Source: Erysipelothrix sp. HDW6C (GTDB taxonomy: Bacteria > Bacillota_I > Bacilli_A > Erysipelotrichales > Erysipelotrichaceae). From it: a stretch of DNA of 64,000 nucleotides. The translations under genes were made by a program, and so were the position numbers. A model generated the notes under the pieces. It saw only the letters and a list, made by a program, of their open reading frames with translations. It ran no database searches and was not told the origin of the DNA. The stretch covers positions 434,001-498,000 of the forward strand of contig NZ_CP049861.1 in the NCBI RefSeq assembly GCF_011299615.1, given 5' to 3'. How positions within the stretch are numbered: the stretch's first letter is position 1; each line of letters opens with the position of its first letter. Of this stretch, positions 53,201 to 60,396 are shown piece by piece.

Positions 53201-54771
53201 AGAGTGCTGTGGATTATGCAACTGCAGGAATCTATGATGTCGTGATTACGGCAGCACGTCCTGACAACAGTGCACAACTCACAGAAACGATCAAACTTGA
53301 AGTTGTCCCAGCAATGAGTGGAACACAAACCCTCAGTGTGGATATTGAAGACTTGAAGACGATGGATAAGGATGCAATCCTCGCAATGGTGAGTCCATCG
53401 GCATGGAATGTAGCGGATGGTATCTCAAAGACAGTCGTGACATCCTTTACAATTACCGAAACGATTAACGAAGTGGTTGGAACCCAAACACTCACCGTCG
53501 TCGCTAACAATGGGGAAACACTCAGTGTGACCCTCACGGTTACAGAGATTGTCCCAGACCTTGAACTCAGTGTGACCAACACCACCCTTTATGTAAAAGA
53601 AGGCGATGTGATTGATAACACATGGATTCAAGACAAGGCTGTGGTAAGCTTCAGTCCAAGCAACGCAGTAATTAGCGTTGATGGAACAGTCAACACAAGT
53701 GTTGTCTCAGCACAAACAGTCACAATTCGTGCGAACTTCCGTGATCAAGAGAAAACACGTGTTGTTACTGTGCATGTATTACCGAAAATGAGTGTAGATA
53801 CAACAAGTATCTCCCTTCCATTAAGTGAACTATCTGAAACAAAAATCCTTGCAATGGTAAATGCGAGCGCATGGAATACAAACAATCCACTGAGTGCGGA
53901 AATTGTCACAGGATTTACCGTTGAGAACATGCCATCGACATCGGGAACATTCAATAACGTTGTGATTAAGGCAGCCAATGGCGAGTCCGTCACAGTGAGT
54001 GTTACCGTAGTTAATGACATTGTGGCAACAACGGAGTATTCAATTATTGCCGACAGTGTGCGTATCAATATTCATGACTTAAAGAATGCGGACTTCATTG
54101 CATTATCCAATGCAACCGGACTAAAGACAGTCAAGAATACCGATGGCGATGTCCTTTATACAGAAGCAGCACCAGTCTCTGTGAAGAGTGCATTACCTGA
54201 AACAGTCGGTACATACACGATGACACTTCAAGCAGGAACTACAACAAAAGATATTCAAGTGGTTGTCTACGATACAGGATTCTTAGAAATCCAAGCGAAA
54301 GATGTCAGCATGAAGTGGTCTGAATTTAGTTCCATGAGTGAAGCAGAACTGGAAGCAGAACTCTTGAAACGCAGTGGAGCCAAAGTTGTGAATACGACAA
54401 CAGGTGAAGAGTACGGAAGCGACGCGATTGAAGTGAAACATAACTTGAAGAGCGTGGTAACAGGACCTGGAACCTATGAAGTATCCTTGAACTATTCGTT
54501 GAACCAAAACAATTTGGGTGTGCGATCGAAATATGCACGAAGCAATGAAAGTGTTGTGGAGTTTTCATCAAAAATTACCTTAACGGTTGATAATGATACT
54601 GAAAACCCAGCAGTCCCTGTGAACCCAGGAAAGAATGATGGCACAAACAATCCATTACTTCCAGGAACAGGAATGGCACCCGTTGCACCAATTTATGCAT
54701 CAACGATTGCGTTACTCGGAGTCTTGATTCTTGCAGTCAAGAAACTACGCGAGGAATTCAATAGGAAATAA
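47251..54771 (+). CDS. LPGTG-anchored giant surface protein B
   Basis: 2506 residues, the same length and domain order as protein A. Signal peptide (about 1-27), a beta-rich N-terminal region to about 755 that is clearly homologous to protein A but much diverged, then the near-identical SdrD-B-like domain, Ig-like and HYR-like domains and alternating repeats, and LPGTG (2470-2474) with the tail KKLREEFNRK. One patch of about 90 residues (nucleotides about 53650-53915) differs strongly from protein A although both flanks match almost perfectly. This mosaic suggests gene conversion between the two copies. Start by AGGAGGAAGTT. Likely a cell-wall adhesin whose head has a different specificity from protein A. 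Confidence 0.93.
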   Translation: MKKLITSLLSLMLVVTSFAMPFSATYANENNKQDGNLSVAIPSYNPTTGWAPGVVNEMKISAAFTDSSNIGKKVRITLPEGLRFEKIPVATPNDIVDKEVDTLATWSGYIDSMTHPVRHPEYNSYNGVLEYTIESSISSLKMDSISISVDMTVYYGAKEFKASEGNGIKVELLEDETVTSKIDMDVSSKTSTVLRLYTDGKQLKGLPEDGVKYTSYAPYVYRDGAGYGQAFYLKKGYFETPYPEQMKITGVHGSPLQATVENDETNRILKYTYNKPMVNGIPGHTYFAYTGASFVMEIPSSATPSIKGTDGKYIPYKAAAPITAQVEAYDGKLIDITTNKYVVEHTVLDPSDPEVNNERLELSTVVRNFSVGKLPANGEEYKITADTFRFVNGAKPKVNQWMEYTINENFQVDEISFPVSFGQPKPKEFYYKTNFDAEGAPLRKATSTQIVTTRANGSIQGYGITRDTVALQNNEYIVYAKVFVGNIGVHSGGEANFVTASTLYAFGKLVDDPTITSAPVSLRTWSDDGNGGVLANSENYKESYIRRDENGLENLNSDITKGNNGSVIAGGMVGSEKVDPLDVTVNLNSRNYYNYSGGALIIQNPTMYIRVPKYTDAGMTDVSGLSLIENSIKVTQANNNDLEYEVSGPTYSSVDGSAIYKVTTKNANYGFYFGKRAAGTSKAPYALNSIQLHYKLEASIIGSGTYDYRDMVFFEMTDGRAFTPGSAQAGNVPDPFDVRGDGKAGSISRVNTASLSVISQKALLIDTYFKKQGSDYREPAYNPTLGNAVDFTAGSEAGYFVDIMNNSGEAMTELTTYVPSPKTGIDFGDLIHGEGGETFNWDMTIIPVYETEVYVRNDAGVIVKLEDGPEKQAIENKYKVSYSNTARDENFAEATFDQSSPNGETTMIRIKNVGGMDDGERIVYKFTYLIAETSQTIKDHPEKLTTVNAFRPYYKFKSAAASGSKAGTLAAGRLEMAEISGKLFLDKNQNGIFDAGDEVLDQVNIKAQAKNKDTGIFDGDISEGMTDENGHYKLDVAVGEYRVDFNELLSMDDYEDYQYFTIPKQGSDDIVDSDVAYITKDDLIAGTVVVDSLDDVHASAISAGVLDYQGQVKADSLEDVELLAPLSGPQSLPQTQSVEFTLTNILNMDLIDQDSLVWTSSDNTVATVAQNSEKLFGGDITAKKVGVTTITVTFKDVFGNDQTLSVNVKVNPNTAPEFTFPTAGKTVTFEAKANTEANKIQAWTDVFAGLEAHDGEDGEMTDKIAYSVLPENFDVSVAGTTEIIISVTDSDGNKTQDTLTVIVTDTTAPELTITNNHLYILQTDVNEGVEASWVKEHGVISYSDIVTAEEDLTVTYAGLSSVNTTTPGDTQFSVRVVDEAGNDVEKSVTVTIVPKMSANASITLIPSEVAGADWKTLSGVVAYKVSPTSSVPYTVFDIDATSVLTTPGTYTLTITTEDGQTTTVSVVVVGASVENYDLYVNLDDVKDEAWFITEAGIVASPVSGSVTNLDLSGVDFTTAGDYDITISVSYDGKTGTLDQTLKVHVLPYLSAKAVVMDAQGLTAENLAQKILTASQAVAYDTSDATQKVAYPLTLEAGYTVDTSGVTIANGEYTAVITAPNGETVSVSVKITEDATISVDSPLYSRTGTVRDMDWIKHESNMSWTPSNRVPTINGTVDYTTAGTYNLSAAITNGTDTDSAAFSVIIMDNMKPTLENLVINATEVSTLNLVERVGIKAYDLSNPLQAVETAVSVGGETIQPVEGTYNVIFTAADNTPVNYTVTVVETVTIKADHSDLYVRMGNVKDTAWIASEAGLTITPSTLTPTFTGSVDYGVAGDYEVVLRVAKSDTDFAETTITVHVVAPISGHDIVVNATDVAGLDLSALVQRTETTSWIVDDAHTAHVALANEYTLGGETILNTEGDYAITLSTSQETKNINVTVIEDLELNVTHEKLYVKQGDAKDASWIETTAGITSGPLSTVLSIDESAVDYATAGIYDVVITAARPDNSAQLTETIKLEVVPAMSGTQTLSVDIEDLKTMDKDAILAMVSPSAWNVADGISKTVVTSFTITETINEVVGTQTLTVVANNGETLSVTLTVTEIVPDLELSVTNTTLYVKEGDVIDNTWIQDKAVVSFSPSNAVISVDGTVNTSVVSAQTVTIRANFRDQEKTRVVTVHVLPKMSVDTTSISLPLSELSETKILAMVNASAWNTNNPLSAEIVTGFTVENMPSTSGTFNNVVIKAANGESVTVSVTVVNDIVATTEYSIIADSVRINIHDLKNADFIALSNATGLKTVKNTDGDVLYTEAAPVSVKSALPETVGTYTMTLQAGTTTKDIQVVVYDTGFLEIQAKDVSMKWSEFSSMSEAELEAELLKRSGAKVVNTTTGEEYGSDAIEVKHNLKSVVTGPGTYEVSLNYSLNQNNLGVRSKYARSNESVVEFSSKITLTVDNDTENPAVPVNPGKNDGTNNPLLPGTGMAPVAPIYASTIALLGVLILAVKKLREEFNRK

Positions 54772-54781
54772 TGAATTGATT

Positions 54782-54824
54782 GAGCCCCGCCCGACACAAC
54801 TGTGATATTGGGTGGGGCTCTTTG
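54782..54824 (+). terminator. Terminator after surface protein B
   Basis: GC-rich stem GAGCCCCGCCC / GGGTGGGGCTC followed by a short T-run. Confidence 0.87.
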
Positions 54825-54995
54825 AATTCAATATATAGTTGGAAAAAAAAGTAGGTTCATGCCCTCAACAACTGTGTTTGTTACAAATTGCATTATATGT
54901 TAAATGTGCGTGTTAAAATTAGAAATGTGAGAATTATGATTCTTGCACATTTAGAATTAACAAATAACGATAAACACATTAAATTTGGAGGGACT

Positions 54996-55466
54996 ATGAA
55001 AAAAATATTTACGATTGCCGCAACATTATTGATTCTTGTTGGATGTGGAAGTAGTAAAACTGAGACTGTAACAACAGCTTCCTGTGAGATGGATAATGAT
55101 GGCGCACTTTACCGCAATGAATTTCAATCAAAAGATGGAGCACTAACTGGAATGATTCAACAAGTCACATTGACCAAGGAATTCTTTGGCGATCGTGATG
55201 TTGAAGCAGTCAATAAAAATAACGAAACATTACAAGAACTTTACAATATCGATGGCGTTACGTATAGCGCAAATTTTTCCGAAGACAATGCAGACGCATA
55301 CTACCGCGAAAAAGTTGAAATCAAAATCAATGATGAGAATGTAAAAATTCTTACAGATATCGGTTTGATTGACGCATCGTTGTTAAGTGATGATGGTGTT
55401 AAATTGAAAGACACAAAAGCAATCATAGAATTTTATGAGACACTCGGATATAACTGTTTATATTAA
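54996..55466 (+). CDS. YehR-like (DUF1307-type) lipoprotein, cassette 3
   Basis: 156 residues from the ATG at 54996 (GGAGGG 3 nt upstream). Lipoprotein signal ending LILVGC; mature part with a second Cys near position 30 and ending ETLGYNCLY. It is a paralogue of the protein at 6202-6636. It lies 23 nt before the cassette 3 regulator, so it is probably part of that operon and could take part in sensing at the outer membrane face (inference). Confidence 0.78.
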   Translation: MKKIFTIAATLLILVGCGSSKTETVTTASCEMDNDGALYRNEFQSKDGALTGMIQQVTLTKEFFGDRDVEAVNKNNETLQELYNIDGVTYSANFSEDNADAYYREKVEIKINDENVKILTDIGLIDASLLSDDGVKLKDTKAIIEFYETLGYNCLY

Positions 55467-55489
55467 TCTGAGCATTGAGAGGAAAGACA

Positions 55490-56164
55490 ATGAGCAAAAT
55501 ACTTTTAGTAGAAGACAATCCCGAATACTTGAAGTTATTAGAGCGTATCTTGACACGACACGACTATGATGTTGATACCGCAGATAACTCAATAACTGGA
55601 ATGGAAATGTTAGCAAAAAATAAATATGATTTATTGGTTTCTGATTTGTATTTGGATACAGTGGATGGAATTAAGTTAACCGCATCCGCAAAGAATATTG
55701 ATCCAGATATTAAAACAATTATTCTGACAGGGAATCCTGCAGAATCAACTGAGATGGAAGCCTTGATGCATGATGTCGATTTATATCTTGAAAAAAGCAA
55801 GAGCATGAACCTTGTGCTTAAATATATTGAAGTAGTCTTGAATTCACGAACAATTACAAGTAATAAAGATGTGGTCTTGGAATCCAAGTCACAAAATCTT
55901 ACAGTGAATCTAAAGACACATGAAGTCACGAAGGACGATGAGGTTATTGATTTAACACCCATTGAATTTCATATTATACAAATGTTCTTAGAGAGAAAAA
56001 ATGAAAAATTAACCCGAGAGGATATCATTGAAACTGTCTGGGGTGGAATGGAAGTTGTTCCGCGTATTATTGATGTACATATCAAGAATATCCGTGACAA
56101 GTTGAACATTTTTGCCATTGTGACAGTTCGTGGTTATGGTTACAAATGGAATGAAAAAGAATAA
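55490..56164 (+). CDS. OmpR-family response regulator, cassette 3
   Basis: 224 residues from the ATG at 55490 (AGAGGAAAG upstream); a TTG at 55475 is less likely. Receiver with phospho-acceptor Asp52 (VSDLYLD) and LEKSKSM in place of the Lys-Pro motif; C-terminal winged helix ending RGYGYKWNEKE. The closest relative in the window is the cassette 2 regulator. It overlaps the kinase gene by 14 nt. Confidence 0.93.
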   Translation: MSKILLVEDNPEYLKLLERILTRHDYDVDTADNSITGMEMLAKNKYDLLVSDLYLDTVDGIKLTASAKNIDPDIKTIILTGNPAESTEMEALMHDVDLYLEKSKSMNLVLKYIEVVLNSRTITSNKDVVLESKSQNLTVNLKTHEVTKDDEVIDLTPIEFHIIQMFLERKNEKLTREDIIETVWGGMEVVPRIIDVHIKNIRDKLNIFAIVTVRGYGYKWNEKE

Positions 56165-57524
56165 GAGACTCAAACAATTAGCGACTTTAATAGCGACTGC
56201 CTATGTAATTATTGCAGCGCTCTTTTTGGCGAATATGTTGAGTCTTGATGGACGTTTTGCACAGAAGGAGCAAGCGTATATCAAAGATATTGAAGGTAAA
56301 ATCAAAGAAGTTCTTGCAATCAACCTCAGTGAAATGAATGGTCAACTCGATGATTTGACTAACACATATGCTGTGGAAATCACAATTGATGATGGTGTAG
56401 ATGTCCTATATAATACGGTTAATTATCAAATTGGCGATGAATTGTTTGGTTCTGCGAATAAATTTATGACTTTAATTGAGTCAAAAGGACAATTTGACAA
56501 TGAGGGTAAGGTACTTAATGTCTGGTATGTTATTTATAAGATGCCCGAAGGTGCGTTTTACCAATCATTCTTTAACCAACAGATTTTCCTAATTATTATT
56601 GCCTTTGCCTTGTTAAGTACTGCAACAATTTTCTTATCGAGAATCTTTATTAAACCATTCCGTAAGATACGCAAGGCAATCGAGCAGGCACAGGACTTTA
56701 ATTTCGAACAAATTGAAGGTTCTGATGATGCGATTAATAAAGAATTTGGTGATTTTACAGATAAACTCCAAGATGGAATCCATGCTGTATCACGACAACA
56801 TACAGAGCTAGAGACCCAACTTCAAGTTGAGCGAGAACGTCTCAATAACACATTAAGTGTATCGCGTTCGTTCATCCATGACTTTAAAACACCACTCCAT
56901 CAACTCATTTTGGAAAATGATTTCTTCATTTTCCAACTCGACGAAACAAATGCTGAAGTCAAACAACTTGTTGAAATAAACAATGATGTTATCGGCAAAC
57001 TGATTCATAACCTTAACGATGTATTACGATTGATGAAAGACGATGTCTATACTGAAATTCAGGCTAAAGAAGCAGTCTCAATTGAATCCATGATTATTGA
57101 AACTGTAGGTTTATTCAAGCCAACAATTCGCCTGAATAAACTGAAGGTAAACATTAGCGTTGACGACATGGAGGATATTTTTGTAAACAAACCGACTTTG
57201 CAGTTGTTAATCCATAACTTAATTTCAAATATGGTGCAGTATGCAAAACCCGAGAGCAAAATCATTATAGAAGTCTTCGCTGAGAATGAAGAAGTTCAAT
57301 TTAACTTCCACAACGAGAGCAGTTTGGAAAACACAGAATACTTGTTGGCAAGTGAGCAAATATTCAATGTCGTAATGGATCAGTCTGATGGACGTCACGA
57401 GTTCAGTGGTGGAAACGGTCTGTTCTTAATTAAAGACTTAGCAACGATACTATCTGGAAGCTATGTATTGAAAATTGATGGTGAATCTGTAGATATTATT
57501 ATTACGATTCAAAAGGAGGTCTAA
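56151..57524 (+). CDS. Sensor histidine kinase, cassette 3
   Basis: 457 residues from the ATG at 56151 inside the regulator end. Two membrane helices flank a sensor that ends YKMPEGAFY. Phospho-acceptor FIHDFKTPL, N-box HNLISNMVQYA, HNESS instead of G1, and G2 SGGNGLFLIKDL. Very similar to the cassette 2 kinase over the cytoplasmic part; the sensor differs more. The membrane accessory gene follows after 1 nt. Confidence 0.92.
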   Translation: MKKNKRLKQLATLIATAYVIIAALFLANMLSLDGRFAQKEQAYIKDIEGKIKEVLAINLSEMNGQLDDLTNTYAVEITIDDGVDVLYNTVNYQIGDELFGSANKFMTLIESKGQFDNEGKVLNVWYVIYKMPEGAFYQSFFNQQIFLIIIAFALLSTATIFLSRIFIKPFRKIRKAIEQAQDFNFEQIEGSDDAINKEFGDFTDKLQDGIHAVSRQHTELETQLQVERERLNNTLSVSRSFIHDFKTPLHQLILENDFFIFQLDETNAEVKQLVEINNDVIGKLIHNLNDVLRLMKDDVYTEIQAKEAVSIESMIIETVGLFKPTIRLNKLKVNISVDDMEDIFVNKPTLQLLIHNLISNMVQYAKPESKIIIEVFAENEEVQFNFHNESSLENTEYLLASEQIFNVVMDQSDGRHEFSGGNGLFLIKDLATILSGSYVLKIDGESVDIIITIQKEV

Positions 57525-57525
57525 C

Positions 57526-58179
57526 ATGAAACTTAAATTACTACTCACATTAATGTTTGGGATACTCCTTTTCGTGCCTGCAACCTATGCTGAAGAGACG
57601 CCACCTCCAGTCGATGAGGAAATTACTGAAAAGTCTTCTTCAACTGGAAAAAGAGCGGGATCGTATTATGTTGAATTCTATAGCACGGATTTTAATGGAA
57701 AGAAAATAATTAAGTCTGTGCGTTTGATGATTGAACTTCCCAATACAATTGTGAACAAGTCGTATGGTGAAGGTATTGATGCTGCCGACTTGCGCTTAAG
57801 TATTGGCGCAACAGAGCAATTAACACACCAACAACTCGTTGAGTTCTCTGGCGCGCATGCTTGGGATATTGAGTCGGGTCAAGAGATTCCGATTGATCGC
57901 GTTGTTGTAACCAAACAAACGGACAACCATTATAAAGTTGATTACTTTACAAAAAAAGGAACATCAACACGAACGACAATTCTAGAGTCTGCTAAGGTAG
58001 ATTTTGCGTGGGATGATATGGTCGTAAACCCCAATACATATTACCTTATCAACAATGGTTTGATTTCATTGACTGTATTTGCAGTTGTCTTGGTACCTTT
58101 GGTGATTGCCTTAATTGTCTTTATCCAATTGGGAAGGCGAATTAAAGAGGCAGAAGAGGTCTTGTATCAAATAAAATAA
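57526..58179 (+). CDS. Two-component-associated membrane protein with one surface-repeat domain, cassette 3
   Basis: 217 residues. Signal peptide (about 1-22, ending TYA-EE), a short beta region with GSYYVEF, a repeat domain (AADLRLSIGATEQL, then AHAWDIESGQEIPI), a membrane helix near the C-terminus and the tail RRIKEAEEVLYQIK. The domain resembles the type B repeats of the giant LPGTG proteins. The tail keeps the pattern K/R-x-A-E/N-x-x-L-Y/F of the paralogues at 2482 and 59680. Start supported by AAGGAGGT. Probably the accessory sensor subunit for the kinase just upstream. Confidence 0.82.
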   Translation: MKLKLLLTLMFGILLFVPATYAEETPPPVDEEITEKSSSTGKRAGSYYVEFYSTDFNGKKIIKSVRLMIELPNTIVNKSYGEGIDAADLRLSIGATEQLTHQQLVEFSGAHAWDIESGQEIPIDRVVVTKQTDNHYKVDYFTKKGTSTRTTILESAKVDFAWDDMVVNPNTYYLINNGLISLTVFAVVLVPLVIALIVFIQLGRRIKEAEEVLYQIK

Positions 58180-58208
58180 CCCGTAGGTTTGACCTGCGGG
58201 TTATTTCT
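58174..58208. terminator. Bidirectional terminator
   Basis: AACCCGTAGG / CCTGCGGGTT stem with a 5-nt loop and a T-rich end; between convergent genes. Confidence 0.87.
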
Positions 58209-59297
58209 TTATTTTCCAAAGACTTCGTTTAAGTCGAAGTGGTAAATGGATGTGTAATCGTGATAGACAGCGATATCAACGGTTTTTTGCGTGTTATTAT
58301 AAACGGCAGACCAAAGCGTATCATAGACGATGTCTGAGCCTTCATCTTTCTCACCAACCATCATTACACTTTCAAGAAGTTTCATTCCTTCTTGGGGTGT
58401 CAAGATACCTTTAGTAGCGGTTAGGCGATCAACCATACGTTGGTGGCGATCATGACCGTCACCGATGTTGAATTTTTCTCCAGGAGCCTTATAAAAGTTT
58501 GTTACAGTTTGATAACTATCCTCAGGATAGATAAGGTTCATTTGGTTATCAACATATTCAACAATAACACTGTTACCATTTGCATCAGCAATTTGATAAT
58601 GAAAATTAGCATTTGCCGAATCATGCATATCATAGGTATTGAAGATTTCGATTGCTTCATCTACAGTTGCTGCTTTATCTAAGACTGTCCGAATTGCTGT
58701 GCTTGTTGTAAACGGGATTTTACCCGTCTCTTGTTTTGTAGGGGCATCATCCAGAAGTAATACGCCAATCGAGAGTCCCTTCTCATTGATACCGTCCATT
58801 GGGATAAACGGTGCGGCAAGACTCAGTACTTTATTCATCATATCATTCATATCATTGGGTTGTGTAAAGCCTAAGAAGCTTAGGCTTACCAGGGACATGC
58901 TTTTGTAACCATTGTCCGGTGTTGTCTTTACGAGCATAAAAGGTGCGCGGTCCAAATCAAAGTTGCGCCCAAATATTCGATCGCCATCAGGTGTGTCAGC
59001 AGTAAATATTGAGCAACCAAGATCGGGAACTTCAATTGTAACAGGAAGACCCTTTAAGAGCTGTTTTGACACAAATTCAATGAGTTCTTCGTCAGTTTTT
59101 GCACCACTGGCAAGAAATTTATCGAGCCCATAGTCTCCTTTATACTCCATTGTATAGAAGCCGAAGTCATCGATTTTTTTAATTGTCATCACGGATTGAA
59201 TATCTTTTCTGAAGATAAATCCAATGCTTGCAATCACAAGAATAAAGACACTCAGAATACCAATGAGTATCTTTGTAGATAATTTTAACTTTCTCAT
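58209..59297 (-). CDS. Membrane-anchored Ntn-type amide hydrolase (choloylglycine-hydrolase-like)
   Basis: 362 residues from the ATG at 59297 (GAGGAG upstream). An N-terminal membrane helix (about 9-29) is followed by about 60 residues and then the catalytic core, with the likely nucleophile Cys95 in LGCSIF and GRNFDLD (110-116) holding the partner Arg, Asn and Asp. MDGINEKGLSIG is typical of linear-amide C-N hydrolases of the bile-salt-hydrolase/penicillin-V-acylase group. In this family the Cys must become N-terminal, so release by autocleavage before Cys95 is expected. The substrate is unknown; a bile-salt role should not be assumed. A monocistronic gene. Confidence 0.83.
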   Translation of the reverse strand: MRKLKLSTKILIGILSVFILVIASIGFIFRKDIQSVMTIKKIDDFGFYTMEYKGDYGLDKFLASGAKTDEELIEFVSKQLLKGLPVTIEVPDLGCSIFTADTPDGDRIFGRNFDLDRAPFMLVKTTPDNGYKSMSLVSLSFLGFTQPNDMNDMMNKVLSLAAPFIPMDGINEKGLSIGVLLLDDAPTKQETGKIPFTTSTAIRTVLDKAATVDEAIEIFNTYDMHDSANANFHYQIADANGNSVIVEYVDNQMNLIYPEDSYQTVTNFYKAPGEKFNIGDGHDRHQRMVDRLTATKGILTPQEGMKLLESVMMVGEKDEGSDIVYDTLWSAVYNNTQKTVDIAVYHDYTSIYHFDLNEVFGK

Positions 59298-59434
59298 TAT
59301 AATACACTCCTCAATCAATGAATGTACTATAACACGAATAGTTTGGTGTTCAAAGTAAAATAACACGTCTATACGAGTCAAAGATGAAGTTCACGGTAAA
59401 ATTCGCAATAATATAATAACAAAAAGGAGATACA

Positions 59435-59671
59435 ATGAAAAAATTAAGAACCATAGTAGCGTTAATATCGCTTACTCTTCTTTTGTATATCTTTCCTGTT
59501 GCTGTACAAACACATGGTACACCAGAGACTAATGCAGGAGCGACACCACCATTGGGTGTAGTACGCGATGGCGAGAAACGCTGGGTATGGAATTTAGATT
59601 ATCTTGGTACTGTTATTATCATCGAAGGTATCGTTATGTTGGTGTTGTTCCAAAAGAAAACTGCATTGTAG
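59435..59671 (+). CDS. Two-helix membrane miniprotein
   Basis: 78 residues. N-terminal hydrophobic segment (about 6-24), a short extracellular loop with NAGATPPLGVVRDGEKRWVW, a second helix (about 56-73) and a basic end (QKKTAL). The plan is like that of the 90-residue protein at 10397. Start by AAAAAGGAGATACA. The function is unknown; it lies between two cassettes and may be a regulator peptide of the membrane complexes (guess). Confidence 0.7.
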   Translation: MKKLRTIVALISLTLLLYIFPVAVQTHGTPETNAGATPPLGVVRDGEKRWVWNLDYLGTVIIIEGIVMLVLFQKKTAL

Positions 59672-59682
59672 CAATGCAGTTA
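59656..59682 (-). terminator. Terminator of minus-strand cassette 4
   Basis: Perfect stem ACTGCATTG-TAG-CAATGCAGT (59660-59680). Only the minus strand has the T-run after it (TTTTCTTTT). It contains the stop codons of both convergent genes. Confidence 0.8.
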
Positions 59683-60396
59683 ATGATCTATTGCTTGGGA
59701 TGAGTAGAGTGTTTGCTCTGCTTTCTTTGTTTTTCTTTGGATATAGAAATAGGTAATCGTGACAATCCCAAGTGGAACAAGAAGTAAGAAAATAACAGAC
59801 ATAGTAATAATCATGTAAGTGAATGATTCAAAAGAGCGATACTCCATTGCTTCATCGTCCCATTGAATTGGATCATCAGAAATCTTAGTTTCAGTCGAGT
59901 GGATGGTGATAGTAGCGCCGTTCCTTGTAGAAAATGTAATCGAGTAGGTTAAATCAGAGGTCTTCTTTACAACAACATCTTCAATTGGAATTGCTGCTAA
60001 AGTGTCACTACGCCATGCTTTGGCCTGAGCAATTTGAATAAGTTCATTGTCTGTTAGTGTTTTTGTAATACCAACCCGAAGTTGAATGTTGTTCGCAGAT
60101 AGTAGTTCGGTATACCCAGTTGCAGGCAGTGTTTCAACAGGTGGCTTTTCAATTGTCGGAGAAGGTTCGGTATCAATCTGGATTCCCTTATCAATATCAT
60201 CCTGACTAATACGAAGTGTCACAATTTGCTCATAGTAACGCCCCAAGTTATCAACATAAGGAATCGATATGTGATAGACACCAGGTTCGTTTATTTCATC
60301 GACTTTGTCTAAAGGTATGACAGTCTCTTCTTCCGAATATATAGGAACCAAGAAAAAAACGAACGATATAAGGATAATAAAGAGTCTACGCTTCAT
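59680..60396 (-). CDS. Two-component-associated membrane protein with one surface-repeat domain, cassette 4
   Basis: 238 residues from the ATG at 60396; a GTG at 60408 is possible. Signal peptide (about 1-20), beta region with EPGVYHISI, a linker containing an LPATG string (90-94), a repeat domain (NNIQLRVGITKTLTDNEL, AKAWRSDTLAAIPI), a membrane helix (about 198-222) and a tail RKTKKAEQTLYSSQ. Same plan as the proteins at 2482 and 57526. It overlaps the end of the kinase gene. Probably an accessory subunit of that kinase. The LPATG is not followed by a membrane helix, so sorting there is doubtful. Confidence 0.82.
   Translation of the reverse strand: MKRRLFIILISFVFFLVPIYSEEETVIPLDKVDEINEPGVYHISIPYVDNLGRYYEQIVTLRISQDDIDKGIQIDTEPSPTIEKPPVETLPATGYTELLSANNIQLRVGITKTLTDNELIQIAQAKAWRSDTLAAIPIEDVVVKKTSDLTYSITFSTRNGATITIHSTETKISDDPIQWDDEAMEYRSFESFTYMIITMSVIFLLLVPLGIVTITYFYIQRKTKKAEQTLYSSQAIDH

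Noticed and set aside
37308-54771. The duplicated 7.5-kb genes as a composite transposon
   Set aside because: No transposase, terminal inverted repeats or target-site duplications are visible at the edges.
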